Below, piece after piece: positions 10,430 through 22,174 of a DNA stretch of 64,000 nucleotides. A program made the position numbers and the translations under genes. The stretch is from Scatophagus argus (lineage: Eukaryota; Chordata; Actinopteri; Scatophagidae). The DNA lies in contig NC_058506.1 in the NCBI RefSeq assembly GCF_020382885.2, positions 682,001 through 746,000 of the forward strand. The letters run 5' to 3'. Every line of letters begins with the position of its first letter. Position 1 is the first letter of the stretch. Below the pieces are notes generated by a model. The model saw nothing but the letters and a program-made list of their open reading frames with translations. It was not told the origin of the DNA and did not search any database.

Positions 10430-10958
10430 TGTCATGCCTGGTGTTTTTTGGTTATGCTTTGTCTTTTGATTTCTGTCCATGTGCCATGTTCCATGTTTGT
10501 CTTGTGCTTCCATGTATTATGTTCAAGGTTTTTGTCATGTCCTGTTTTATTTTGAAAGTGTCTCTTCCCCTGTGTGCCCTGTTTTCATGTAGCTTTGCTT
10601 TTAGTTTTCCTGATTGCTTTCTCCCTCCTGATGTGTGTCACCTGTGTCTCGTTGTGATGTCTATTTAGTCCTTGTCTTCCCAGTCACTGTTGTCAGAGCG
10701 TCTGCATTTTTTCCTCCATGCTATGCCAGGATCTGCTTTTTTCCTATGCCATACCAGGAACTTTTGTTTTACCTTGTTATGCCATGTTAGCCCAGGAGTG
10801 TTTGCCACAGTAGGTGTGTGTTTTTGAGTTGGTTTTTTGTTATCATTGATTAAAGACAATTGTTTTTGGACCTCCACCACGCCTGCCTGCCTGCTCCTTT
10901 TTGACTCTGCATCGGGGTTCAGCTAATTTCTGCGTCAGCGACGCCGCCAATCTTGACA
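10430..10958 (+). repeat. right LTR
   Basis: It has the same length and ends as the left LTR and is followed by the target duplication GCCTT at 10959-10963. Confidence 0.9.
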
Positions 10959-10963
10959 GCCTT

Positions 10964-13361
10964 TAGTTCACTCTTAGATTCAATAGGTTTCCTTCAGATA
11001 ATGAAAGAACCAACACACTGCCACAATCACACACTCGATCTGGTTCTCACCTACGGCCTAGAAACTAAGAACCTGTCAGTTGCCCCTCAAAACCCTCTCC
11101 TTTCAGACCATTCACTTGTAGTTTTTGAACTAACTCTAGAAGACTTTACAGCACACAACAAAAAGGTCTATTACACCAGATGCCTCTCTGAAGATAGTGT
11201 AGACAGATTTAGGGATGCAATCCCATCACAGCTCCCCTCAGCACCATGTACCAGTACAACAGACCGTACTGATTTAAATGTTACTCCTGCAGCAATTGAT
11301 TCTTTTTTTAATAACACTGCAGCCACGTTGCACACAGTTTTAGATATGGTTGCCCCACTGAGAAAGAAAGTTAGAAATCATAGGAGGCTAGCTCCTTGGT
11401 ATAATTCAAATTTACGAACACTTAAACAAACATCAAGATGGATGGAGAGGAAGTGGTACTCCTCCAAATCAGCTGAATCCCAGAGAGCCTGGAAAGACAG
11501 TCTATTGGCATACAAAAAGGCCCTTCGTGAAGCCAGAACTGCCTATTATTCAACATTAATAGAGAAAAACAAGAACAACCCACGTTTTCTCTTTAACACT
11601 GTAGCCAGGCTGACCAAGAGTCACAGCTCTGTTGAACCTTGTATTCCTGCAGCTCTTAGCAGTGAAGACTTCATGAGTTTCTTCACTAATAAAATCAATA
11701 ACATTAGAGAAAAAATCAATAAAGATCTTCCTAGAATAGCCGATATAGTGCCATCTCTAGTAATCTCTTTTAATCCTACTCCATCTCTGGACAGGTTCCT
11801 GCCCATAGACCTCCCCGAGCTGACCTCCAGCATTAACAAATCTAACCCAACTACATGTCTCTTAGACCCCATCCCAACTAAGCTCCTCAAGGACGTCTTT
11901 CCCTTGATTGGCGTTTCCTTCTTAGATCAGATCAACTTATCCTTAACAACAGGTTATGTACCACAGGCGTTTAAAACCGCTGTCATTAGACCTTTACTTA
12001 AAAAACCTTCACTTGACCCAGACATCTTAGCAAACTATAGGCCGATATCCAACCTCCCGTTCTTATCTAAAATACTCGAAAGGGTGGTTGCAAATCAGTT
12101 GATTGATCACCTACACAGGAACAGTCTCTTTGAGATGTTTCAGTCTGGTTTCAGAGCCCATCACAGCACAGAAACAGCACTGGTTAAAGTCACAAATGAC
12201 CTCCTCATGGCATCAGACCACGGGCTTGTCTCCATACTTGTTTTGCTAGATCTCAGTGCTGCTTTCGACACTGTAGATCACAGCATTTTATTACACAGAT
12301 TAGAACATGAGACTAGGATCACAGGGACTGCGCTACGCTGGTTCAAATCATATTTAACAGATAGATTTCACTTTGCTCAAGTTAATAATGTTTCCTCTTC
12401 ATATATAAGGGTTAGCCTCGGTGTTCCACAAGGTTCAGTGCTTGGACCGATCCTGTTCACCTTATACATGCTCCCTCTAGGAAATATTATTCAGAAACAT
12501 GGCATAAACTTTCATTGTTATGCTGATGACACTCAGCTGTACTTATCCTTAAAGCCTGAAGAAACAGAGCCGTTAGCCAGACTCCAGGCATGTCTTAAGG
12601 ACATAAAGGACTGGATGACCTCCAATTTTTTATTATTAAACTCAGACAAAACTGAGATCATTGTTCTAGGCCCCAAACACCTTAGAAATAGAATAGCTGA
12701 TAATATTCTCTCTCTGGACGGCATTACTTTGGCCTCCAGTACGACTGCGAAGAACCTCTGCGTTATCTTTGATCAGGACGTGTCATTTATTCATCACATT
12801 AAACAGACCTCTAAGACCGCCTTTTTTCACCTCCGTAATATTGCTAAGATTAGGAGTGTCCTCTCTCAGAGTGATGCTGAAAAACTTGTCCATGCTTTCG
12901 TTACTTCCAGGCTGGACTACTGCAACTCACTATTGTCAGGATGTCCAAATTACTCTATTAATAGCCTGCAGCTGATCCAGAATGCAGCAGCTAGAGTTTT
13001 AACAGGAATCAGTAAAAGGGATCATATCTCCCCCATTTTAGCTTCTCTTCACTGGCTTCCGGTAAAATTCAGAATAGACTTTAAAATTCTCCTACTTACA
13101 TATAAGGCCCTAAATGGACCAGCCCCATCATACCTGCAGGATCTAATAGTCCCATATATTCCCAATAGATCACTCAGATCACAGAGTGCAGGTTTACTTA
13201 CAGTTCCCAGAATTCATAAAAGTAGAACGGGAGGACGAGCCTTTAGCTATCAGGCACCCCTACTGTGGAACCAGTTGCCAATCTGGGTTTGACAAGCAGA
13301 CACCACCTCCACTTTTAAGACTAAACTTAAAACCTTTCTGTTTAGTAAAGCATATAGTTAG
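10964..13361 (+). pseudogene. L2 LINE ORF2, reverse transcriptase part (one nonsense codon)
   Basis: The frame includes the end of the endonuclease (SDHSLVVFEL), a linker, and a full reverse transcriptase: NYRPISNLP, FQSGFRAHHSTETAL, LLDLSAAFDTVDH (first catalytic Asp), GVPQGSVLGP and the YADDTQL catalytic box. It ends with DYCNSLLSGCP and 'LHWLPVKFRIDFKILLLTYK'. The RT copies the LINE RNA at the nicked target. A TGA at 13290-13292 stops translation; beyond it the frame continues for 22 codons to TAG at 13359-13361. The TGA fits a CGA-to-TGA (CpG) change, and it removes only the last 23 residues. No frameshift is seen. Confidence 0.88.
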
Positions 13362-14172
13362 CACCAAATAAAGTGTGTAGGGCTGGTAGGCATAGTTTCA
13401 CTCACCTCATGATATATAGCCACAGGTAGAATAGGTCTGACCAACTGTTTATCTTTAAATCTCTATCATAGCTAAGCTGCTATAGGCCTATGCTGCCGGG
13501 GGACACAAACATGATCCACCAAGCAGTTTCCCCTCCTCCTTCTCCTCTTCTATCCTCTCCCCTTGTCAGATTAACATGCAGTTCATTATTTTATGTCACT
13601 AACTGTGTGTCCAGTGCTCCTCGTAGTCTTGTGTCTCTCCCTCCCTTTCTCTCTCTCTCTCTCTCTGTATCTTTCTGCAGGTATCTCTCCATCCAGATCT
13701 TCAAGTTGAACTGTAGCCGGCTCTATGACCAACCCAATATGTATTGTTGACATCTGCCTGTCATTCCTCTGTGTACCGACTATCGGCGGGGTGGTTCTCC
13801 CCACGGGCCGAAATCGAACTGATAGGATAGTGATTCTCAACATCACATAAAAAAAGAATACATGAATGTTACAGCAGTTCATTATAATTTTCATTACTAT
13901 GTCATTTCTCATGTTGCAAATTGCTTTCCTGCCTGTACAACATCCATTGCACGTTTGCCCGTCCTGGGTGAGGGATCCCTCCTCTGTTGCTCACCCTGAG
14001 GTTTCTTCCATTTTTTCCTGTTCAAGGTTTTTCTGGGAGTTTTTCCTTAGTCGATGTGAGGGTCGAAGGGCAGAGGATGTTGCTGATGTTATGTTAAGCC
14101 CTTTGAGACAAACTGCTTGTAAAAATGGGCTATACAAATAAAGTTGACTTGACTTGACTTGACTTGACTTAT
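13362..14172 (+). repeat. L2 LINE 3' UTR and (TTGAC)n tail
   Basis: The non-coding end of the LINE includes a TC-rich run near 13646-13665 and ends CTATACAAATAAAGTTGAC followed by about five TTGAC units. Such tails are the recognition end for L2-type reverse transcription. Confidence 0.85.
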
Positions 14173-14796
14173 GTCCTGAGATGTGCTACTCTACCTGGTT
14201 GGGAACAAATCGAGGAGGCCAGAGCAGGTTCTAAGGAGTAGGCCATTGTTATACTCTGCTTTCTCTCTCACCCTTTGTTTTTTTTTCATTTTCATTTTCA
14301 AGGACCAGAGAAGACAGTACCTGCCAAGTTAACTCTAGGGTTTGGTAGTATGCGAGTTGTAGGTAGTATGTCCTCAGGTCCTTTTCACATGGTTTTGTGC
14401 GACTGTTCCACGTACCTCAGCTGTGTTGTCAGTGTATTCATTGTTAACAATCTGGAGGTATTCATTTTCTGCATGTAGGCCGGATTGCTTTTTAGAATAC
14501 ACAACAGTTCACATGGTGCTTATTGCAGTTCCATAAACAAAGCTTTCACACAGTTCTAAACGGATCTCTGGGTGTTTAAACAACACGGTTCCAATTTGTA
14601 TATTTTGTATGTATTTCTGTTTTACTTAGACTAGTTCATTATCTGCTCACCCCTTTGCTGAGAAGAAGTCAGGTGTTAACTACATTATTTTTCCAAACAA
14701 GGATTAAAAACCTGAATTTTTATTTTTGTATTTAATTTATTTTTATTTTTGTATCTTTTTTACATTTTATATTTTTGTGTTTTGTTTTAATGTTTA

Positions 14797-14950
14797 AAAA
14801 AAGTCAAAATGCTGCTACCCAAATACTTAATTTAACTAAGTGTGAACTGCTTCCACTCAAAAACTGTAATACTATATCCATTTCCAACATACCTGTAAAA
14901 GAGTGTGACCTATCTGGGAATAGTACACAGGTTATTTCTAGCGCTGCTCG
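14797..14950 (+). pseudogene. L1-like LINE fragment
   Basis: The translation NLTKCELLPLK...SNIPVKECDL resembles the segment of fish L1 ORF2 after the YADD box ('KCELFPI', 'VTYLGI'). It is about 50 codons long and isolated. Flanking sequence from 14172 to 15226 shows no other gene. Confidence 0.45.
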
Positions 14951-15226
14951 TAAACAGACAGCTCCCATTCGACTGTAGCTGCGCTAATGGAGCTCACAGC
15001 GCTAACAGAGCTAACAACTCAACGATATCACTGGTACTCGCCAATACCAACGCTAGAATTTTCGTCAGTATCGGAGCAACTCTACTTCACACTAACGGCT
15101 TTATGAAGTAATAGTAAATAGTAAACATAAGGGTGGTTGCAGATTTATCCACGGCATGTATCTCCATGTGCAACAAAATAGATAATGGCAGGATGTACGG
15201 TGTCCTCAAAGGTACAAACTACTCTA

Positions 15227-17568
15227 TTAACCCCCTGGAGTTGACGGACGCACCGGCGCGTCCTTATCACGTGACCAATTTAAGATGACGTAGCTGCAAG
15301 ACGTAGCCTCGCTGAGTCTCAGTTTTAATTTGTGTTGAAAGTGGGCACTTAAAACTATATACAAGGGTTTTTTTTAAATGTTGTTAATACATCAAGTAAA
15401 ACCCAAGTTATGATAAACAATATACGCAATGTTTTTCCTGAACATTGCCGCCACGTTTGGTGCGCGTTTGGTGCGAGTTTTATGCAAGAAGACGCAGTAA
15501 ACACCAGTGCATTGTAAGGAAACTCTTTCCTATTGGTGAAAAATGCATCATAGCAACCAATCAGATTGTGTGTATGGCAATCCATGGTATTTGGTTGCTA
15601 AGGGAAAGCTGTGGGAGAAACGGCGGCGAACAAGAAATAGCGATAGCGAATTCCGATATTTGAGAGATTTGTGATATTTAGCGTGTTTGGAGTGTATGGT
15701 TAGTGAGCAGTGAGTGTGTTTAGTGTGTTGTGCAGCGTGTTTAGTTTATAGTTTAGTCGTTTTTTTTGTTTTGTGCATCAAAAAAATGACGCGACTACTG
15801 AATGTAGAGCAGGCAGCGCAGCTCTTCTTTGAGCTGGATGGCGCAGAGGGAGACTCGAAGCCGGAGTCTGAGCCAGAGAGCGAGGACTTTGACGACGACG
15901 TAGATGATCCCTCGTTTGTTTTGGAAGAGGAAAGAGAAAACGAGGAGCCACCGATGTGTGGACAGGGTGCTACTCGGAGGTCTGCACAGAGGATGGGACG
16001 GCTTGGCACACCCACCAGGACCAGATCTCCGATGACTCCGGCAGGAGAGCCACGCCTCCTCTCTGGGCCCTGGAAGACATAGGAGGATGCTGACACCGCC
16101 ACAGCTATAAGCAGGTTTCAGCCACGAATAGCACAATGAGTCCAGGTAGAGACACTTTCTCTCCAAAGTCCCAAAGACTTTTCCTTGCTGTTTTTTGCCA
16201 CTGATACAGTTAGAACAATCTGCCATAACACTAACAAAAATGCTGCAAAAAGCAGGGAAATGGGGAAGAAATACAGTTGGACTGACGTACAGATGGAGGA
16301 TCTGTACAAGTTTTTTGGAGTCCTGATCTACATGTCATTGGTGTCGCTGCCAAGTCTCCAAGACTACTGGAGACAGAACCACATTTTGTCTGTGCCTCTT
16401 CCAGCCAAAGTGATGACAGATTTCGCTCCATATTTTGGAACATCCACCTCAGTGATCCTGAGGAGGATACAGAAAATGACAGGAAGAAGGGAACACCAGG
16501 CCATGACAAACTGTACAGAGTCAGATCTCTTTATGATGATGTTCTGAATGCCTGCCAGGCTTATTACCACCCAAGAAGAGAGCTGTCGGTGGATGAAAGG
16601 ATGGTGGCAACTAAGGCAAAAACTGGTATGACACAATACATGAAGGACAAGCCAACTAAATGGGGAATAAAACTTTTTGTATTGGCTGAGTCAAGCAGTC
16701 GCTACACCATCAGAATCAATATAAACACAGGCAAGTCTATGACTGCGAGTGAGCATGGGCTGTCCTATGATGTAGTCATGAGCCTTATACAGCCATCCTG
16801 TCTTGGCACTGGGTACCATTTTTACATGGACAACTTTTACATGAGTCCCAAACTGTTCACGGACCTGGCCAGCATGAAATATGGAGCATGTGGCATCTAC
16901 AGGGAGACCTGGAAAGGATGTCCCAGAGGGAGGGCAAATGCCACAGACACAGATGCTGGCCAAAAAGCCACCAAAGGGAGGCTGAAGTGTAAATGCTGCC
17001 TCCAGGTGGACAACAGGAGACGTGACACACCATGGAAATGTCAGGCCTGTGATGTGCCCCTCTGTCTTGTGGTGGACAGGAACTGCTTTTCAGAGTGGCA
17101 CAAATAACTTGTGGTGTATTTTTTTTGTGACACCTTATTGTGTTGTAAATAGTTGTAAATAGCTGTACAAAAAACGCCTGAGGCATTTACTACATTTTAA
17201 GGTAAATAGTTGTAAATAACTTGTTGTTTGCTAAATTTGTACATATTTTTTTGAAATGTACAATTTATATTTGCATTCTATGTTATAAAAATGTTTATAA
17301 CATAATGGTTTGTTAAATATGTTTGTGGGTTTCACAGTAAAAAATCAAACTTTTTCCCACTAGGATTTTATATTTTTTGCGTGATTTTAGGTCCAGTGTG
17401 TTAATACAGTATGTCAAAATGAAAAAATAACAGTAAAGTCACACTTGTGAGGTTGTGCTGAAAAAAATGATACCAAACATGGCAAGGTAAACCATTTCTA
17501 ATCTTCTAAGGTAAAATCAAAAATAGTCAAAAACGGACAATTATACAGAAAACTCCAGATTGTTTTAA
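15227..17568 (+). mobile_element. piggyBac DNA transposon remnant
   Basis: The left end is TTAA followed by CCCCCTGGAGT; the right end has ACTCCAG and a TTAA at 17565-17568 in decayed form. The right-end sequence (read in reverse) matches the start of a second piggyBac copy at 54740, which fixes the boundary. Transposase pieces lie at 15786-17107 with frame breaks and a large deletion. TTAA is the usual piggyBac target. Confidence 0.8.
15786..17107 (+). pseudogene. piggyBac (PGBD4-like) transposase, broken
   Basis: The pieces are an acidic N-terminus from ATG 15786 (SKPESEPESEDFDDDVDDPS), a frame shift near 16080, a helical domain (WTDVQMEDLYKFFGVLIYM), another shift near 16430, then the catalytic part: ELSVDERMVATK (first Asp), YHFYMDNFYMSP (second Asp) and finally a C-terminal cysteine-rich finger (CKCCLQVDNRRRD, CQACDVPLC). 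The segment that should hold the third catalytic Asp, between about 16935 and 16975, is missing. The protein would normally excise and insert the element at TTAA; this copy cannot. Confidence 0.82.
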
Positions 17569-18201
17569 TGAAGTGCTTTCCGTTTTGCATAATGTTTACA
17601 TTACAGAATTGAGTTTGGGTAATTAACGCAGCCAAATAAACCTGACATTGCATAATTTTGCTGGTTTTGTAGAGTTTCGACCTCCCACTAACTGTCTCTC
17701 TCTCCCCCCCCCTTTTTTTTTTATTTGACCTTGTGTGTGTCTTTGTAGTGCTCCCATTTTAGTTCATACCTTCACTGCTCCTTTTTACTCACCTTGAACA
17801 CAAAAGCCCCAGGCCTAGAACACACTGTGTCTTGGTTGCAGGTAAAGTCCTTTTTTATTATTTAGTATATTTAAACTGTTTCATGATCCACAAATACTGA
17901 AGGAAGTGATGCTGTCCATTAAACTACTTACATCGAATCTTCTGTGACATAACTCTTTAGACACAAAAGGAGTAAATTAGGGTAACACCTTAGTTACATA
18001 TGTAAACAAAGCAAACTCTCTTTTTTTTGTTTGTGCACATCTCTGCTGTACTCCCAAGTCAACTTAAAGGCACAAGGTGTTAAAACCAAGATATACAGCT
18101 AAACAGTGTCCAGACCACTCAACTTAGTCAGCTAACTAACTAAATAAGTCCATAAAAGTATGCAAAAACGTATGCAAAAATGTACAAACGCTACAGAACA
18201 T
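17569..18201. other. spacer, possibly LTR of the neighbouring Gypsy
   Basis: No coding sequence is seen. A C/T-rich run lies at about 17695-17725. Since the minus-strand Gypsy integrase ends near 18270 and is followed by an A-rich purine run (18232-18245 on the opposite strand), its 3' LTR may lie here, but no matching second LTR is present to prove it. Confidence 0.3.
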
Positions 18202-18262
18202 TTACAGCTTCAAACATTTCTGGAACTCTGTTTTTTTTTTTTTTCTAAGGAGGGCAGCGATC

Positions 18263-19265
18263 CGCCTACACCCTAGTCCCATGCAGTTGGGACTGAGTGG
18301 GAACAATAGGAAGCTGGCTGCCGTCAGGCTGTTCAGGAGATGAAGAGCAGAGATCTGGAAGGGCCTCCAGGGCCGTGTCCTTGATGTCTGATAAAACGTT
18401 GACCAGGTTATGGCTGTCAGCATCTGGAGCGCATGAGCTGGAGTCTGGTGAAGGCGGCAACACCTCCACTGGTGCCCAGCTAGTGTCCAGCGGGGCCCTG
18501 GAACGGTAGGGCTGGAGCCTGTCATGGTGGACTGCTTTAGTGTTTGCTTTTGGGCCCTTTTTGATCCGGTAGACCAGGTCGTCCACCAGTCCCACACAAA
18601 GTAGGGGCGCTTGTAAGAAGGTGAGAACTTCCGTACCTTGTTTTTCACCATCTTGGTGCCTTTTATCAGGTACCAAACTGCATTGCCAACTTTGTGTTGG
18701 ACCTGACAGATGTTTTTGTTGTACTGTCGTTTGGCCCGTTCAACAGATTTTTCCAGCACCTCCTATGCCAGTTGGTGTGAGAGCTCCAGTGGTTTTCTGA
18801 GCTGCTGGACATACTGTGGAGGTGTGCTTAAGTTGTCAGTATCCGGGGGCAGACCACCAACCAGGTCGATTGGCTCTGTTATCTCTCTTCCAAAGAGCAT
18901 CATGTTGGGTGTCAGACCTGTGGAGCTGTATTTGGTTGCCTGATAGGACATCACTGCATACGACACCATGACACCCCAGTCCCAGTGACAATGCTCAGCA
19001 GTGGTGGCCAATATTTTCTGTAGGGTGGCATTAAAGCGCTCCACTTGGCCGTCGGACTGGGGATGAAATGGTGTTGTTTGTGTCTTGTTAATCCCCAGCA
19101 GTACACACATCTCCTGGAACACGGCTGACTCAAAGTTGGTGCCCTGGTCACTGTGCAGGCACTGTGGGGCTCCATACCTACACACCCACTCAGAGGCAAT
19201 CTTTTCTGCCACAGTCACTGCTTGCTCATTGGGGACAGGGTAGGCCTCCACCCAGTGATAAACTG
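18263..19265 (-). pseudogene. Gypsy integrase and C-terminal tail
   Basis: Read on the minus strand, the frame shows the integrase core with LHSDQGTNFES (Asp) and HPQSDGQVERFN (Glu), followed by the Gypsy tail (YNKNICQVQHKVGNAVWYL). One in-frame TAG (at about 18760) and a frameshift near 18600 break it. Integrase inserts the cDNA into the chromosome. Its upstream part resumes at 22175; the 2.9 kb between is later insertions. Confidence 0.8.
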
Positions 19266-19349
19266 GACATTTAAGCTGATAAATGTGTTATCTGGACAAT
19301 GAAACGTGCAATAATGGGACAAAATGGTCACGCCATATCTGTGAAATAA

Positions 19350-21840
19350 TTCAATTCAATTTCAATCCAGTTTATTTATATAGCGCCAATTCACAACAAA
19401 AGTTATCTCATGACACTTTCCAATTAGAGCAGGTCTAGACAAAACTCTTTAATTAAATTGTAATACAGAGAGCCCAACATTCCCTCTTGAGCAAGCACTT
19501 GGCAACAGTGGTGAGGAAAAACTGCCTTTTAGAAGGCAGAAACCTCGGAGCAGACCCCGGCTCAAGATGGGCGGCCATCTGCCTTGACCGGTTGGGTTGA
19601 GAGAGAAAGAGAGAGACAGAGACAGACAAGGAGAGAGGCGGGTGGGGAGAAGAGAAGGAGCACACAAGCAGAGATGCATAGCAACAATAATAATACTAGA
19701 AACACTAGAACTAATTATGATAATTACTAACTAATGATAATGAAGTATACAGGTGGTACTACGGTGAATTATGATAGCAGTATTAGTAACAGTAATAATG
19801 GTAGTAGCTGTACAGAGTACTAACAGAATTAAAATAAATTATGACCAAACAGTAGTAATCGCAGTGAGTTTCAAGCAGGACCACAACATGAGTTCCAACC
19901 ACAATTAATGGGAACCTGCGAGACGAGAAAGCACAAGGACTCCAGTGAAGAAGTTGGGTTAGTGATATGCATTAATGCCATTAATAAATAAATAAATGTA
20001 ATGTGAATAAAATGTGTGCAGAAGGAGGGAGAGGAAGAGAGAGCTCAGTGCATCATGGGAGGACCCCCAGCAGTCCAAGTCTATAACAGCATAACCTAGG
20101 CCAGCCCTAACTATAAGCTTTATCAAACAGGAAAGTTTTTAGTCTACTCTTAAATGTGGAGAGGGTGTCCGCCTCCCGGACCGAAACTGGAAGATGGTTC
20201 CATATGTGGCGGTACGAGGGGGGGATAACAATTTATTGTAGCAATTTATACTCATGAAACCTGGAAGAAAAACCGACAACGGCACCCGGGGAATTTCACC
20301 CCGGGAAGTTTAGGGCAATAACACTGTAGTTGTAAGGCACGCAGGTAAGCATTACAAGGAAGGGCAAGAGACGTGGTTCAACGTAGCAACGTAGTTTATT
20401 TCACTGTGACGTCATGAGGCAAAAGTCAGGTTATAAAAGCATAAGACCCAAAAATAAAAGGACTACTCCCGTGGCTGAGGCTTACCAACAGTGAGGGGAA
20501 TATGAAGTGAAGGAATCCAAAATAACAGGAGCACCACATTCATACATGGCACACACAGCAAAAAGGTGAAATACAAAAGAAATCAAATCCTGGATTCACA
20601 GCACACGAAGGGGAAACCACCACCGGGAACACCACCACCACCATTGGCTCGCTGCGGCTATAGGGAGAGGGAGAACACAATTAAGCAACCTAGTAATTGC
20701 CACCACCAAGCCATGAAAATAAATATAATCACAACAATAAAAAGAATGAATGTTAACAGCCCAGGATGGGTGTTTAACAAGGATTATAGGACAAAAGTCA
20801 TTAAATCAGTACATTCCAGAAATTTAACAATTAACATACAAAGAAAAAAAAAGGGAAAATCTCTGGCCACAGTTATGAAATTAACAGTTTAACAAAGCTG
20901 TTTAATTAACGCAAGACACAAAATAGTACATAACCAATTCATAAAAAGAATCCAATACATCCAAAACATAATTACTGGATCCCCATGCTACACACACGCG
21001 CCCGCGCACACACATACATACGGCTAGAATCCATTCAGCACTGAGGCAGATCAGTCCCATACAAAGCAGCCACCGCACACCAAGGGTAAGCGAAGCAGCA
21101 GTGTTCCTACACTCCACATCCACACATCCAGGGTTCCATCACAGGTCCCGATCGGCAGGCGTCCTCCTGGTGAGGGACGAACCAAGACGGCTCTGCACAA
21201 TCCGGTGTCACCCGGAGCCTTCGTGGTGCACCGATGATACGTTCTGGGTCCACTATAAAAAACAGGCAGGTAATCTGTTTAACACCTAAGCTAATGAAGC
21301 TACAACGGGAACTAAATGTAAACACTACAGTGTCTGTACCTTTTCTTTTTAGAGCATACGGCAGACAAAGAGCCAGGAAACAAGAGGGTAAGCGGGAGAC
21401 GCAGTCTCCTTTTATCCCTCGCCCTTCGCGCTGATAGGCTAATGAGCCAGGTCGACTGCAGAGCAGCAAACTTGCCTATGTACAGCAAAAGCAGTGCTAC
21501 ACATAGTAGAGGAGCTTAATAACTAAAGGCTCTGGTTACCAATCTACTTTTGAAGACTCTAGCAACCACAAGTAGTCCTGCATTTTGGGAACGCAAAGCT
21601 CTGGTGGGATAATAGGGAACTATCAACTCTTTAAGATAGGATGGTGCCTGACCGTTCAGGGCTTTATATGTGAGGAGGAGAATTTTAAAATCTATCCTAA
21701 ATTTTACAGGTAGCCAATGCAGAGAAGCCAGTACAGGAGAAATATGATCTCTCATGCTGGTTCTCGTGAGCAATCTTGCTGCAGCGTTCTGGATTAGCTG
21801 GAGAGTCTTTATAGATTATAATAATAGATGGGTACTAATA
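19350..21840 (-). mobile_element. 5'-truncated L2 LINE (minus), split by a solo LTR
   Basis: On the minus strand, 21840-21502 encodes the RT C-terminal region, including a 'LASLHWLPVKFRIDFKILL' stretch. The sequence then continues at 20204 with the last codons (rich in ADTLSTFK-type residues) and the 3' UTR, ending near 19350. The break at 20205/21501 carries a 4-bp duplication CATA. It sits inside the Gypsy. Confidence 0.78.
20205..21501 (-). mobile_element. 1.3-kb solo LTR
   Basis: Read on the minus strand, it begins TGTAGCACTGC and ends CCGCCACA (TG...CA) and is flanked by CATA (20201-20204 and 21502-21505). A TATA-like GGGATAAAAGG lies at about 21411-21421 on the minus strand, about 90 bases from its start, as in an LTR promoter. 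There is no coding interior, so it is probably left by LTR-LTR recombination. The family (BEL/Pao or ERV) is not determined. Confidence 0.6.
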
Positions 21841-21861
21841 ATTGTGCAATAATTCTCATTG

Positions 21862-21912
21862 TTCAGGTATGTAGGTATTGATTCTACAAGAATCAATACC
21901 TACATACCTGAA
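21862..21912. repeat. perfect 24-bp inverted repeat (hairpin)
   Basis: TTCAGGTATGTAGG...GATTCT is followed by a 3-base loop (ACA) and its exact complement. A 12-bp direct repeat TGTGCAATAATT lies on both sides (21843-21854, 21920-21931). It marks the 5' junction of a LINE scrap. Confidence 0.9.
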
Positions 21913-22160
21913 ACAAATCTGTGCAATAATTAATCCATCCACTAATCATAACTTGATGGACTCTTGTGTAAACAGTATTTTTCTCTTCTGTACTGTGTAC
22001 AGCTGCAGGTACTTGTTTCCTGTGTATTTATTCTTTCTGAATGCACATCCTTCCCTTATCCTTGCATGCTTTGCACCCTCTATATCCCTTTTGCTACTGT
22101 AATACTGTAATTTCCCAGTTATGGGACTAATAAAGGATTATCTTATCTTATCTTACCTTA
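21889..22160 (+). mobile_element. 3' end of a LINE with (TTATC)n tail
   Basis: This non-coding LINE 3' UTR ends ATGGGACTAATAAAGGATTATCTTATC and then repeats TTATC to about 22160, where the Gypsy sequence resumes. It is plus-strand and 5'-truncated at the hairpin. Confidence 0.6.
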
Positions 22161-22174
22161 TCCACTGCAACCAG

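Larger units (their letters stand above)
8577..10958 (+). mobile_element. young non-autonomous LTR retrotransposon (Gypsy-like)
   Basis: Two 529-bp direct LTRs (8577-9105 and 10430-10958) begin TGTCATGCC and end AATCTTGACA, and a perfect 5-bp target duplication GCCTT flanks the whole. By eye the LTRs differ at about four positions, so the insertion is recent. The 1.3-kb interior has no protease, RT or integrase. It holds one 396-codon ORF and two tandem-repeat blocks. A purine-rich tract (AAGGGGGGG) precedes the right LTR. Movement would need enzymes from a related element. Gypsy affinity is inferred from the LTR style and the 5-bp duplication. Confidence 0.88.
5637..14172 (+). mobile_element. 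L2-type LINE, split by two later insertions
   Basis: One LINE copy runs 5637-6014, 8230-8576 and 10964-14172. It carries an apurinic endonuclease, a reverse transcriptase and a C-terminal region, then an 0.8-kb 3' UTR ending in a (TTGAC)n tail at about 14144-14170. That tail after an AATAAAG-like sequence is typical of fish L2 elements. The 5' end is uncertain, probably truncated near the start given here. The two interruptions have target duplications (GTTTAAAT and GCCTT), and the LINE reading frame resumes without loss or gain after each. The only clear coding lesion is a TGA at 13290-13292. Confidence 0.85.
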
